DNA from: Polytrichum commune
Lineage: Eukaryota; Streptophyta; Polytrichopsida; Polytrichales; Polytrichaceae
Direction of reading: 5' to 3'
Assembly: GCA_950295325.1 (NCBI GenBank)
Contig: OX485809.1
Coordinates: 1,426,001 to 1,490,000, forward strand
DNA length: 64,000 nt
How positions within the stretch are numbered: the stretch's first letter is position 1; every line of letters begins with the position of its first letter. The notes beneath the pieces are model-generated. The model made no database searches and had not been told where the DNA came from. It worked only from the letters and a program-made list of their open reading frames with translations. Position numbers and translations under genes: made by a program. This document shows, piece after piece, positions 1 to 10,430 of this stretch.

Positions 1-189
1 AGAAAGTGTCATCCAAAAAGTCACCATATTGACATTAAATGCCAAATAACACTAAATATCATACTTAGTGTAATCACAATCGGTACTCTCAACCTCCATG
101 TTATGACCTTTACGTTGAGGACACATTTGTTTGGAACCCATGCAAATTTATCTATGTGCCATGGCTGCAAATTTCCTTTGACAAAGGTG

Positions 190-505
190 AGTTGCAATAT
201 TGTATTGTATCATGATGTTATAAGATTATGCATACCTTACTTGCTACTTTTCTTAATTATAGACTTATATATGAGTGGTGTGTGGATCTAAGAATGGACC
301 TTAAAAAAAACATGTATTCAAAAGAGATTGTGTGCTCAAAATATGTGTAGTTGAGCAATGTTTTGTTGTATCATGGTGTTATAAGATATGCATACCTTAC
401 TCGGTTACTAATCTTGATTATAGACTTATATATAAGTGGCATGTGGATCTAAGAATGGAGCTCAAAAAAACATGTATTCAAAACAAACCATGTGCTCAGA
501 ATATG
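190..505. repeat. Two-copy tandem duplication, about 160 bp unit
   Basis: Two adjacent diverged copies (about 190-347 and 352-505) share the string ttataagat(t)atgcatacctta, then tagacttatatat, then gtggatctaagaatgga. No coding potential is seen in either copy. Confidence 0.75.
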
Positions 506-2040
506 TTTACTGTTTTAGGTCCAATAATCAACATAATCGGGGGTGAACTATATGACCATTTAATAAGGATGATAATAATAATTTTGATGATAGATAAGAT
601 ATTCATATGAGCTTTGAATATTATATATGTTGACTACAAGCACATGTTGGATACACTTAGAGTCATCTCACAATAGTCATGCATTTTTTGTCCTACAAGA
701 AGCGCAACGGGTTTACATTCATATATAGTTTACGTTCATATATAGTCATTAACACAAGTACACAAATGTACTTTGAATAATAACGGACCCCTATCATATG
801 TATAATGTAAAACCATAGAATTCATTGATAAAGTTGTTATGGACTTTTCCATCCCCTGGATGTCACTCATAAGCATCTAAGTCTATAATATATGTCATAA
901 AAGCTAATACATTTTAACAAAACAAAAAATACCATCAAATGATCCATAAGATTGTAAGTCCGCTTATTGTTGGTTCCTTTTTGATACCAAAATAAACCAA
1001 TCTCTGTGTTTGAAGGACAGTCCATCAAGTCAATTGGATCCCTATACTCCATCCAAAGATCTACCAACTTTATTATGCACCCTATAAACCCTCTCAACAA
1101 ACTAAACCTTAATTGGAGCTAACTTTTTTGGTCTACCACGTTATTTGACAATTCTAGCTTCATGTGTGGTAAAAACACACACTCCATAATCACAACCAAA
1201 ATTCAACATAGTATCATAATTTGTAGCGATAAGAAGTTCATGCTTCATATACAATATGCCAACCTTAATCCAAGTAAGTCGATCTCTAGATAAAGTTGAA
1301 TTGCCATTCAATTGACGAACAAGGGTACTTTTGAAAATCTTAGACTCCCCTACCTCTAAACACCCATTCTAACACTTTTCAAAAACATATTTATATATTT
1401 TACAAAGGAAAAAAGGTTTTTTAACTAAATCTTGGTAGATCTAGCACACAACGCTTTCGTAATAAATGACGATAAAGTTGAGCTCAAGCTCAAAGTTACG
1501 ATGTAACACCATGTTGCGTTTAGAAAAGAAAAAAACCAACCACAATGGACTGTAAATCAGATTGATAGGGCATTTTAACATTTTCATGTTCATCAATCAA
1601 AATACCTAGGCATGTCAAATGCTCACTTTGCAGCTCCAAATCTTCATGTAAATCATTTTCAACTTGTGACTCCATCAATCCCAACATTCTTGTACATGTT
1701 TGAACCGTCTTCTCCAACACTACGGTTTTCCTTGTCACCACCTTGTGCACTAGAATCGTTAATCAACGTGTTATCATAATCACACTCCTCATCCTCCTTT
1801 ATACTTCTAGATAAACAATCCTTTATAAGTGACCTTGCTATACAAATACAAATGTTGTATATTTTCTAGAGATCCTCCATACATGTACAAACCACAAGCA
1901 ATAATTTTTGCAACATATGTATACATAATATAGAAAAGTTCAAATTAATACCCTTCTTGTGCACTCACGTATGCTCATATAACTTATGTTATGAAAGATG
2001 CACCCCATAGAATGAGAAGTGGGTGCATAGAGAAACATGT
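506..2040. other. Intergenic, no gene recognised
   Basis: AT-rich sequence with only short open frames. A short minus-strand stretch near 1100-1260 reads through a RGRPKK-like AT-hook string but is interrupted, and may be a transposase remnant. Nothing firm is supported. Confidence 0.5.
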
Positions 2041-2047
2041 TTGATTG

Positions 2048-2182
2048 AGGCCCACTTTCCTTGTATTTACTCAAGAAAAAACCATCGTTTGGGTTAAGAA
2101 AAAGGAAGAAAGGGAATGAAAACTGATGTCATTCATCGCTCAAAGAGTCGTTGAGTGATGATAAATGAATACGTTAGGGTTT
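2048..2182 (+). promoter_or_regulatory. Site II plus telo-box promoter of the snoRNA gene
   Basis: AGGCCCA at 2048-2054 contains the reverse complement of a site II element (TGGGCY). TTAGGGTTT at 2174-2182 is a telo-box. This pair is known from promoters of plant snoRNA and ribosomal-protein genes. Both lie upstream of a transcribed-looking GC-richer leader (2190-2330) and of the first snoRNA at about 2424. A second TTAGGGTTTT-like string occurs near 2384. Confidence 0.6.
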
Positions 2183-2423
2183 GGTGCTCTCGAGTCCCGG
2201 CCGTCGCCTCGCTCCTATTTAGGCCGCCATAGCCACCACTTCCTTCATTCTCCAGTGAGGTCCCTCGTCTCTCTCCTCAAGTGCTCCTGTTGTTTGCTGG
2301 CTGGCCAGCGTGCTTGATTTCAAGCATGGGGCCAGGGGTTTTAGTTTGTTAGTTTGTGATGTTTGTCAGTAGGTTTCTAGGGTTAGGGTTTTGTTGTATT
2401 ATCTGTTTTGCCTTCTAACACAG

Positions 2424-2497
2424 CAGATGATGATTTGCAAATATTCGGATTCCCTCCGATGCTTTACGCAAGTGACGTGACATTGCTCTTCTGACGC
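2424..2497 (+). ncRNA. Box C/D snoRNA, tandem copy 1
   Basis: C box GATGATGA (2426-2433), a C'-like AGTGACG in the middle and D box CTGA (2491-2494). An internal ttcggattccctcc string could pair with a 25S rRNA stretch that I recall as GGGAATCCGA, but this is from memory. The family is not identified. Three tandem copies and a neighbouring U14 support a real snoRNA. Confidence 0.72.
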
Positions 2498-2537
2498 TTC
2501 TTTCTGTTCTGCGAGGGTTTTGCTTTCTCCAACATAG

Positions 2538-2611
2538 CAGATGATGATTTGCAATTAATCGGATTCCCTCCGATGCTTTACGCAAGTGACGTTACATTGC
2601 TCTTCTGACGC
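2538..2611 (+). ncRNA. Box C/D snoRNA, tandem copy 2
   Basis: Paralogue of the copy 114 bp upstream: C box ATGATGA (2541-2547), C'-like AGTGACG, D box CTGA (2605-2608). The ggattccctccgatg core is unchanged, and differences fall mostly just 5' of it. This fits retained guide function in the core. Confidence 0.72.
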
Positions 2612-2651
2612 TTCTTTCTGTACTGCGAGGGTTTTGCCTTCTCCAACATAG

Positions 2652-2725
2652 CAGATGATGATTTGCAATTATTCGGATTCCCTCCGATGCATTACGCAAG
2701 TGACGTTATATTGCGCTTCTGACGC
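2652..2725 (+). ncRNA. Box C/D snoRNA, tandem copy 3
   Basis: Third paralogue: C box ATGATGA (2655-2661), C'-like AGTGACG, D box CTGA (2719-2722). The segment upstream of the D box reads ttatattgcgctt rather than the gacattgctctt of copy 1, so its D-box guide may differ. The central ggattccctccgatg is conserved. Confidence 0.7.
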
Positions 2726-2794
2726 TTCTTCCTGTACCGCGAGGGTTGTCTGAGCCAGTGTCTGTTTTGTGGTGTTTTGGGGATAGGGTTTGAG

Positions 2795-2896
2795 GCGGGG
2801 GCGATGAGGATTCACAGCTCCCTCTACTGAATAATAGTGAGGACACCGCTTGGCATGAATCGAACCATAATACCATGGCCGACTCTGAGCTCCCGC
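2795..2896 (+). ncRNA. Box C/D snoRNA with 8-bp terminal stem
   Basis: The ends GCGGGGGC (2795-2802) and GCTCCCGC (2889-2896) pair over 8 bp with one G-U. Inside are a slightly degenerate C box GATGAGGA, an internal CTGA as D' (2827-2830) and a D box CTGA (2885-2888). Order and spacing are those of a C/D snoRNA. The target is not identified, although ctccctcta before D' has a partial match to an 18S segment I remember. Confidence 0.65.
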
Positions 2897-3141
2897 ACTT
2901 TCTCTCGTTGATTGGTTGTCTAAAGAGTTAATTTGTTTGCATGTGGTCTCGGTTTCTGTTGAATGCAATCCCGTGTGTACAACACTGCGGCAGTTTACGC
3001 AGGAAGTTGAATGGTGGATATGCTAGAGCATAGGGCGAATGGGCAGTTAGGCAGAGATTTATGTCTGTGAATGTCCTAACAATCATTCATTGGCCCTAAA
3101 TTAACTTTCATCGTAAGCTCTTTTTTTTATGTTCACTTGAT

Positions 3142-3224
3142 GAGCCGTGATGATCCACACACCAGTATAATGCCAGTTCTGCTTCTGAAATCTGTGAATG
3201 AGAAACTGGTTCAAGTCTGAGCTC
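3142..3224 (+). ncRNA. Box C/D snoRNA, predicted 25S rRNA guide
   Basis: All parts are visible: terminal stem GAGC/GCTC (3142-3145, 3221-3224), C box GTGATGA (3147-3153), D' box CTGA (3185-3188), C'-like GTGAATGA and D box CTGA (3217-3220). The ten or so bases before D', ccagttctgctt, complement a 25S rRNA stretch that I recall as AGCAGAACTGGCGATG. The target is from memory and should be aligned. Confidence 0.82.
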
Positions 3225-3254
3225 TATGTTATGTAATAATGTTGTCTGGTATGG

Positions 3255-3359
3255 TCGCGGTGATGACAAGAAAATTTCGTCAAGCTCAACAGACTTGATA
3301 TGGGAATCGCCGACATGGTTGGCGATTCCAAATGATAGTTAACCCGCTGATCTGAGCGA
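3255..3359 (+). ncRNA. Box C/D snoRNA with internal hairpin
   Basis: Terminal stem TCGC/GCGA (3255-3258, 3356-3359), C box GTGATGA (3260-3266) and D box CTGA (3352-3355). A perfect 9-bp hairpin, GGAATCGCC against GGCGATTCC, sits in the middle. That is unusual for a short C/D guide and makes the RNA about 105 nt. The target is not identified. Confidence 0.65.
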
Positions 3360-3412
3360 AAATACCAATATGATTTTGTATTTTGTTCGGTTTTGTATAC
3401 AATCTGAGTTCT

Positions 3413-3545
3413 GCCGAAGTCAGTGATGATAATCTTTTAGGCTTGTTTCTCAAACATTCGCAGTGGCCGCCTAAAGCTTTCGCCCTGCCGGGCTTGAGAG
3501 CTAATGCAGCTTCTAAACCTTCCTTGGATATCTGAGACTTTTGGC
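3413..3545 (+). ncRNA. U14: U14 snoRNA
   Basis: Terminal stem GCCGAAGTC against GACTTTTGGC, C box GTGATGA (3423-3429) and D box CTGA (3532-3535). It carries both diagnostic U14 domains. Domain A is ACATTCGCAGT, complementary to 18S ACTGCGAATG. Domain B is CCTTCCTTGGATATCTGA, complementary to 18S ATCCAAGGAAGG. U14 acts in the nucleolus in early 18S rRNA processing and also guides a 2'-O-methylation. Length (133 nt) is slightly above the usual 120-130 nt. It lies within 320 bp of three other C/D snoRNAs on the same strand, as in known plant U14 clusters. Confidence 0.92.
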
Positions 3546-3723
3546 AGTCGGGATCATGTGGGGCTATGATTACAAAAGTATCCGCGCTTCTGAGGGGAGA
3601 TCCTGTGAAGTACAAAAATACAAAATGGTTGAATTTCTTGACATGAGCCTCATTTTTTTCATAATTATAAAACTCTATAATGCGTCTGGGATGGTCGGAA
3701 GTGTATCATTTTGGAGAATCTAA

Positions 3724-3799
3724 ACCGATGACGACAAAAAAGCGGATTTCTATGAAGCCTTCGGGCTGGGGATGACTGCATTGTTACACACCCTGAGGT
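3724..3799 (+). ncRNA. Box C/D snoRNA, predicted 25S rRNA guide
   Basis: C box ATGACGA (3728-3734), C'-like GATGACT (near 3771) and D box CTGA (3793-3796), closed by ACC/GGT and further out by GGAG/CTCC. The bases directly before the D box, ttgttacacacc, complement the conserved 25S segment GTGTGTAACAA over about 11 nt, which is the guide arrangement. This is the last clear member of the cluster. Confidence 0.72.
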
Positions 3800-4239
3800 G
3801 TCACTCCGAACATTTTGTATCATGCTCATAAGGGTTTATTGACATCAGTTTGATTATTAGGGTTCGTGTTTATGGTTCTAATTATGTGGATCTGCCTATG
3901 TTTGGAATTGTGCACCAGGGAGTGCGTGTGAATTTGTCCACGTAAGTGGAGTTACATTGAAGAGGATACATGTTCCTGATACGCGAATGAGATTTATAAT
4001 CCTCTCGATTCATATAATTAGTAGCTGTCCATGAACCTCAAGCATAAGGGTTAGCGGAAACCTGCTTCCACCACATTACAATTAAAGCAACTAGTCCTCT
4101 TTCGAGACTCCAAATTAGTGGAGTCCCAACAAATGGGATGTCATGTGGAGCCGAAAAACATATTCGGTGTTAAACCTATCCGGCGAATCCTTGCATCCCA
4201 CTAACACTGCATCCTCTGAAGCATCACCCTGCGCCCGAC

Positions 4240-4450
4240 TGTAGGTTAAGATCCTGATATTTGCCAAAAACTGGTTACATACTGACTTAGGATTTCTTTT
4301 GTCAAATGGGGTGTATTCTATACATTCTATACGTTCTATACTCTAAAATGAACGGTAATTTTCCTGCGGTCTTGAACTTTAGCCGGCTATTTGTCAAACT
4401 GAACCGGTTCATCTGTAGCTAACTGCCAGTTCTCTCCGATCATAGCTGGG
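4240..4450 (+). mobile_element. hAT-type MITE, diverged copy (family A)
   Basis: Shares ggttaagatcctg, the tcttgaacttt...ccggctatttgtcaaactgaaccggttcatctgtagctaactgc block and the ctccgatcatag end with the intact copies at 59962 and 61394. The left end is poorly preserved and no target duplication is seen. Confidence 0.7.
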
Positions 4451-5625
4451 TCCATACAAGAATCATTCATCCCTAGTCTAGTGCACCAGCACACTGTTTA
4501 CGGCGTATAATGTTACATGCGAAAAAGGCAATTAACCTATTTTTAAGGCGTATGCTAGGTTACAGTAATGAATAACAAGTATTCTATTAGTGTGATCTCA
4601 TGACGTTTGGCGTCGAAATATACTTGTTAAAGTCTTGGTATTAATAGGCCCAAAAATTGTGTCCCTATGTTACATAGTGGTCTACAAGTTGACTAAAGTG
4701 CACACAAATGACGAAATACTTAAACTAAAAACTATTATCTCATGTAATCCAATGTCTCATGCTAAATGTCCGAATGCAAATAAATTATCACTTTATGAAA
4801 TGCTTATGTTGACGAAGAGGATCATATTGGTAACTAATGGACGTGCCTCTCGGTTAGGCCTTTAGCATAGTGTAGGTGACACAAAATACCATAAAAGGTT
4901 TCAGTTTTTCTACCTAAATAAACTTCTGGAAGACATGAAGAGGAAGAGATGAAGATTTTCAAATGCAAATCCCACTAGCTCAATGTCACTTGGTACCTCC
5001 TGTAAGTTGGGGACCAAAGGCGTCAAGACATATATATCCGACGTAGGATGTCAAGACTTCGACACTCAAGGACTCACCATCTTTTGGAAGTGACTGAAAT
5101 CGCATCCGTTGCAAATGAATCCACAATCACATCTCGGTTGGGAAAATTACAGTGGTGACACAATATGTGATGCACAGCGTCACCAAAATCCTAAAGAATT
5201 GTCATCACTCTTCCTATGAATCTTTCTCTCCTGCATTGACAACTAGTCCTACATAACAAGTAATCCTACTGCTCCATCGGGCTTGTTTCTCATAGTCGCA
5301 TCCTCAAGCTTCTGCACCTTGCTGTGCAATATATACTTCCATTTTTTGACATGAGCCTCATTCGCATCAATTCAACCAGAATAACCGGTACCCATGCATC
5401 TGCATACCTAATAAAATTGTCCACGACCTTCGAGTCATCGGAGCTCTCGGAACCCACGGGCAGGGGATGACGATGTCGGTATATGTTGACATGCCGTAGC
5501 TTATTTTCAAGACAAAGGCAGATTCTTGCAGAGACCCTAGTTTACACTTACAGTGAGGAGCTGCATTGATCTTACGATGGCTAAATGTATCACCGTTGTG
5601 CATCGAAGATGATCATCAAAAGCAT
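4451..5625. other. Intergenic and 3' flank of the LEA_2 gene
   Basis: No coding region, RNA gene or repeat recognised. The last few hundred bases are expected to hold the 3' UTR of the minus-strand gene that stops at 5626. Confidence 0.5.
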
Positions 5626-6336
5626 TTATGATCCAGACACCGAGCACGTTTTACTGAGCATCTTTGCCCCCTGAGGAGCAGATGGGGGGCTAACCCTGAC
5701 ATCACATTTGACCATGATGGTGAAAGAAAAGGAGGTGTAGTGCCATGACGGTATGCTCACCCGTGCATTCACCGCTACTTGCACAAATAGAGGAACATCA
5801 TTGTTCTTGATATCCGTGTCCAAAGCATTTCCCAAGGTTTCCGTTAAGAGGAGGTTCGCCGTCGTCAAGTCGGAGGTGATGACGGTCATGTTCTGCGTTC
5901 CTTGGACGAAGGCAGGCACTGAAGCTTGTGCAATCAGGCTCCCAGAGTAGGATGTGGCTATGTCGATCTTGTCATAGAGAATGGCTATCTTCGTGTTAGG
6001 GTTTGTGATTTGAACGGTGAATGCGATGTCTGCATTCAAGATGAAGGTGCGGCTTGTTATGTTGGCATTCAAGTCCAAGGTGTTCACCTTGGCTTGCTGG
6101 AGGGCGACGGTAGGAGCCTTGGGGTTGAGAGTCAGCCAGATCACCAGAGCAAGCACAAACAGAAGCACAACCATGGTGAAGAGAATGCAACAACATGCGG
6201 ATAGACAGCAGCAACACGAATTTCCTTTCCGACGCTTCAACGGTGGTTGATAATGAAGAGGACGCTGTGGCAAATCTTGTGGTTCCATCTTCACATACTT
6301 CATTGTCTGCTTGGGATGTCCATTGCCTGCCCCCAT
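5626..6336 (-). CDS. NDR1/HIN1-like (LEA_2 domain) membrane protein
   Basis: Single-exon frame of 236 aa starting at ATG 6334-6336. A short basic N-terminus (LKRRKGN, about 33-39) is followed by a cysteine-rich patch CCCCLSACCC and one hydrophobic segment (about 50-72, ILFTMVVLLFVLALVIWLTL). The rest resembles the LEA_2/NHL domain with the family's NPNTKIA-type NPN motif near residues 112-118 and potential N-glycosylation sites. This is the layout of plasma-membrane NHL/YLS9-type proteins, several of which act in pathogen or stress responses; the exact role here is unknown. Length is usual for the family. A TATA-like sequence on this strand near 7255 suggests a long leader, possibly with an intron, that would include the tandem repeats at 6453-7000. 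Confidence 0.88.
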   Translation of the reverse strand: MGAGNGHPKQTMKYVKMEPQDLPQRPLHYQPPLKRRKGNSCCCCLSACCCILFTMVVLLFVLALVIWLTLNPKAPTVALQQAKVNTLDLNANITSRTFILNADIAFTVQITNPNTKIAILYDKIDIATSYSGSLIAQASVPAFVQGTQNMTVITSDLTTANLLLTETLGNALDTDIKNNDVPLFVQVAVNARVSIPSWHYTSFSFTIMVKCDVRVSPPSAPQGAKMLSKTCSVSGS

Positions 6337-6452
6337 TGCGAAAGCCTTGGTTCAACCTTTCTCCTTGTAATGTGGATGCTCGTTGTATGTTCTGCTCTAC
6401 TGGCAATGACGATGATGCACCAATGTCATCATGGAATCGATAACAAGAGCTT

Positions 6453-7000
6453 ATACGCACTCCGCGGATCCACTAATGTGTAGCTCCAAAGCAAGATGCT
6501 TCTATATGTGGAGGAAATCAAAGAAATCATGAAAGAGTGGAAATTCGACACTCGAAAGAGGCAAAAATCTACAGTAAAGTATTCACACTTTTAAAGCTCA
6601 ACATAATCCGACAAGTGAGTGATACGCACTCTGTTGGTCCACAGACGTGTGTCTTCAAAGCAATATGCTTCTACAAGTGGAGAAAATAACATCAGAGCAA
6701 CCGCAATGGAACTTCTGATAAGATTGGAGATTAGACACTCGAAAGAGGCAACAATCTACAATACATTCACTCACACTTGTAAAGCTGAACAGAATCGACA
6801 ACTGAGTTATACACGCTCCACTGATCCACCAGTGTGTCCCTCTAAAACAAGATGCTTCTAATTGTGGACGAAAAACAATCAGAACAACGCAAAGTAATTA
6901 TGAAAGCTTGGAGATTCGAGAGTCCACGAGAGAGGCAACTATCAACGGTGTAAGACTCTTTCACACTTGTAAAGCTCAAGGGAATCGACAACTGACTTCT
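6453..7000. repeat. Three diverged tandem repeats in the LEA_2 gene leader
   Basis: Units start near 6453, 6622 and 6809 (periods 169 and 187 bp). Each begins atac(a)cgctc or acgcact and runs through aagatgcttct, a cgaaagaggcaa-like string and cacttgtaaagctcaa, ending in cgacaactgagt-like sequence. They lie directly upstream of the start codon of the minus-strand gene. Confidence 0.82.
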
Positions 7001-7250
7001 AAGGAGAAATGCACAACAATTGGCTAAGTTCAACAAGTGGTAGGTGCTATGTGCGTTGTCTTCGGAGACTAGAAGCTCCAATGGAAGCTGCAGCCTGCAA
7101 CCCAAGTGCAAGTGCGAAAACACCGTTCTATTAGCAACTTAAGGCGTGATGGTGGCTGAAACAAAGCGGGTGGCAGGGAAAGCGCAGTAGATCCGGGGAC
7201 TATCTCCGCTCGGCCTGCAGATTCTTCTGGGTCAGGCACTTCCCATCATC

Positions 7251-7260
7251 TTTATATAGT
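7251..7260 (-). promoter_or_regulatory. Possible TATA box for the LEA_2 gene
   Basis: Reads ACTATATAAA on the minus strand, the best TATA match upstream of the gene. Its use would place the start of transcription near 7220, about 880 bp before the ATG. Inference only. Confidence 0.35.
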
Positions 7261-8099
7261 ACACAAAGTCCCGGTTCCAGATCTTAAAACAATCGAGCCC
7301 ATGCTTTCTTGATGTTCTTCGTACCGATTATTTCCTGGCCTTGATCAGGATTCCCACTCTCAGACTAGAAATTTGAAAGATTCAAGTTTGGAAGATTCGA
7401 GGATAAGCTTATAGTTTGCTGATTCCTGAATGATGTCGAGTCGGAGGCTCGGAGGCTGTTGGAAGGTTCCTTGCATGTCATTTGGGTAGGGCTGATCAGG
7501 GGCAAATGAATTGTAATTGAAATGTCAATTTCGTATTTACTGTACTAGAATCGTCTTGAATTAAAGTTGTTGTGACTTACCTACATAGTAACTCAAGTTC
7601 TCCAAGCGGAGAAAATTAATGGTATGTTTCACGTCTTATACTATTTACTTATAAAGTTGAACTATATATACATGATGGTACAGCTGACGCTTGAGACAAA
7701 TCAGTGAAGGATGTGCACAATATTAGCAAAGGACATGAAGAACGCGGGTTTGTGGTGTACTAACTTACTAAGTTAGGATGCTTGTTGTTTTTATATGGTT
7801 GAGTGCAGAACAGAAAAATCAGCTAAGGTCTAGAAATGAAAGCCGGAGAATCTAGGAGTGATGAAAGTATCTAAGTAGATGAGGCACAATTCTTGCAGAT
7901 GCCTACAGCGGCTGGCGGTTTTGAAACTCCATTTGAAAATTCTTAGAAGGCCAATATTCCTGAAAGTATACACCTGATACACCAGATGTAAAGCGTACAC
8001 TGTTAGTCTTTATGCATTTGGTAGATCCGGGGACTAAGTCTTTATGTCTAAGTTGCCACTGACTAACAAAAGTGCATTTAGACCTGTATCTAGCTTAAG

Positions 8100-10430
8100 T
8101 CGCTAGGTCTCACACGGAAGTGAAATGTTTGGAACTCAAGACGACGCTTCTTGCACTGTTACACCCTCGGGCAATCCCTCGGGAACCCAGGCAAAACAAA
8201 CACCTGCAAAGAGACAAGTCCTGAATTTAGTTCTAGATTTTGGAAAGCATATTGAAGTATCCATCCCAGAATCAAGTCGCTCAGAAGGTCCAAGTGACTA
8301 CCGAGTCTGGTCACTTTGAATGAAGCGAATGCAAGAGAGCCACAAAATGTGGATCTACTGCGTTGCTCCAACCACCCAAACTACCATTACAGAAGATGAA
8401 ATAGATGCGTGTGAGTTAGCCCTATCTGCAATAGAGGACTCTGTCAAAGATTCCTTTGTTAATGTAATAGGATGTTGGAAACATCTATAAGATAGATATG
8501 AGCCGCGATCCTTAAATAAGAAATTAATGTTGCTCCACAAACTTGTCCAGTTTAGACTAGAAGATCGAGGGAGTATGGAGGACTACCTCAAAGGAGTAAA
8601 AGACACGCTTGATCAACTGAATGACATGAGTGTCCATATTCCGGAAGATCTCGTGATCCTTATGCTCCTACAGTCACTCCCTAAAGAGTATCACTTCTTT
8701 AACCGAGTGCTTCAGAGTGAAGACAACCTACCAACATTTACAGAGATAGAAACCAAACTACTTGGTGAAGAAATGCAGGTTAAACAGGAAGCTGAAAAAT
8801 ACTGTAGATGCCCAACGAAGCGTTGTACCTTGGTGGTGAGAATGGAAAAATTAAAAGCATTGAAAATGTTTTGTATGTGCCTGACATCAAGTGCAATCTT
8901 CTCTTTGTTGAATGTTCAATCTCTGACCAAGGCTACTCTTTAGAGTTCATCCAAAACATCTGTATGATTTGTGACATCACAACTAAGCAAATTCTTGGCA
9001 AAGTTGAAAGAATAGGGAAGAAAGATTTGTATCGCTTGCGGGCCGAATCCGTTTCTAATGAAATGATATGCAGCCTAGAAGAAAACAGAACAATAGCCAG
9101 GCACTACTGTGGCATTGCAGACTAGGCCATATTAGTTTCAAATTGCTCTCCACAAAATCTCAAAAGACAATACAGTCACCGGGCTGCCACACATACCACA
9201 CATACTACGTCTATGATATCTGTCAAATTGGTAAGCAAGCTCGGAATTTTTTGGCCACAAGTTAAACAGTCACCTCACAACCGCTTGAGAGGGCATTTTT
9301 CCATGGTCACGATTCATGGTCACACTTCCAATGTCCGATTTCTTAAAAAGTCCATTTTTAAAGCTTTTGGGTCCCTTACTAGGTGTAAACTGAACATGGA
9401 CCAAGAGAAGTGACCATGCATCAAAAAGTGGATCTGCTGATTTTTTTTAATATGTGACCAAAAAGGGCAGTTTTGAGAATTTTCTTCATGTTTGACCTCT
9501 CCCGTTCTTCTCCTGTTCTTCTCCTGTTCTTTCCTCGGAACTATGGAAATATTTGGGCCCAAAAAAATAAAAAATGACGAAAAATATTAAAACAACATTT
9601 CTCTACCATATCCCTTGACATTTGCAACAAGAGAACCCCTTTTGCCTCTCCCACCGCAAAACCCATTGGACCATGACAATGGATAGTGTAGGCTTGAAAA
9701 TAGGTCTTTTGGGGACCTCAAGTTCCATGATCACTCTTACATTTTTGTCTTGATGTAAAATGAAGTGGTCCCAGGACAAGTTCAATGGCCAATCACATAT
9801 TTTAGAGGAGCAAGGGATGACTTCATGGTCCATGATGTAAACAACCCCTCATACACAGTGACTTCCGCATACCCTTCCAAACTCTTGCTCACAATGGTGC
9901 GTGTTACTTCGTAACATTTATTGACGAGTATAATCGACATATCTCAATATCCTTGATCAAGCTCACTACTGGAATCCAATGGATTTAATGTCATATTTGT
10001 TTGTCAACTTTGTGACATTCTAAGTTTCCACTGAGAGAAAGTGCCATATTTGTGACATTATTGTGCTCAATAAGTTGACATTAACACAGTCAAAACTCTT
10101 AAGCGGAAAGATTAAGCCCTCTCAGAATTTCGGAAGTATAAAGCCAGAGTTGAACTAGTCACTGGCCCTAAGATTCAATGTATTTGCACCGACAACAAAT
10201 GTGAGTATGTTTCAGTTGCCTTTTGTGAGCTTGGACCACCACAAAAGTTAGCCATATATCCCAGAAAGTAATGGCTTGGCGAAACGCAAAAACTGATCAC
10301 TTTGCGAAATGGCAAGATGTTTACTACATCAAACAGTGCTTCCTAAGCACCTCTGGTCTGAAGCAATTAAGGCTGCGTGCAACATTCACAATGTGACGAA
10401 ACCTGGTCAAAATTAAAAATATTCAAGTTG
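8100..10430 (+). mobile_element. Ty1/copia retrotransposon fossil
   Basis: Recognisable parts in order: gag-like region (about 8300-8800, including a LPKEYHFF-type string), GAG-pre-integrase region (about 8810-9250, with an LWHCRLGH motif) and integrase fragments (about 9850-10420, including LPKHLWSEAIKAA). No reverse transcriptase, RNase H or long terminal repeats are seen. It is clearly broken by multiple changes and is interrupted by a MITE at 9291-9848, so it is an old insertion. Confidence 0.82.
9291..9848 (-). mobile_element. PIF/Harbinger-like MITE (family D) inside the copia fossil
   Basis: Reverse-orientation copy of the element at 34036-34613. The ends read GGGCATTTTTCCATGG and ATGATGTAAACAACCCC. 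Internal matches include cagttttgagaa, cttggtccatgttcagtttacacctagt (seen in reverse) and the ttttgcggtgggagaggcaaaa block. It splits the integrase region of the surrounding retroelement. Target duplication is not clear. Confidence 0.7.

Larger units (their letters stand above)
2405..2746 (+). repeat. Three 114-bp tandem repeats, each with one C/D snoRNA
   Basis: The C-box motif atgatga recurs at 2427, 2541 and 2655, an exact 114-bp period, and the downstream ctgacgcttc recurs in step. Each unit holds one snoRNA plus a spacer containing ctgcgagggttttg-like sequence. The even period shows local triplication of one snoRNA unit. Confidence 0.85.

Noticed and set aside
2669-2968. 99-codon minus-strand open frame
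   Set aside because: Overlaps two C/D snoRNAs; no protein family resemblance.
3286-3615. 109-codon minus-strand open frame
   Set aside because: It lies over two clear plus-strand snoRNAs including U14 and shows no domain.
7900-8100. Possible left terminal repeat of the copia fossil
   Set aside because: No matching copy found on the right side near 10430 and no TG..CA boundary pair seen.
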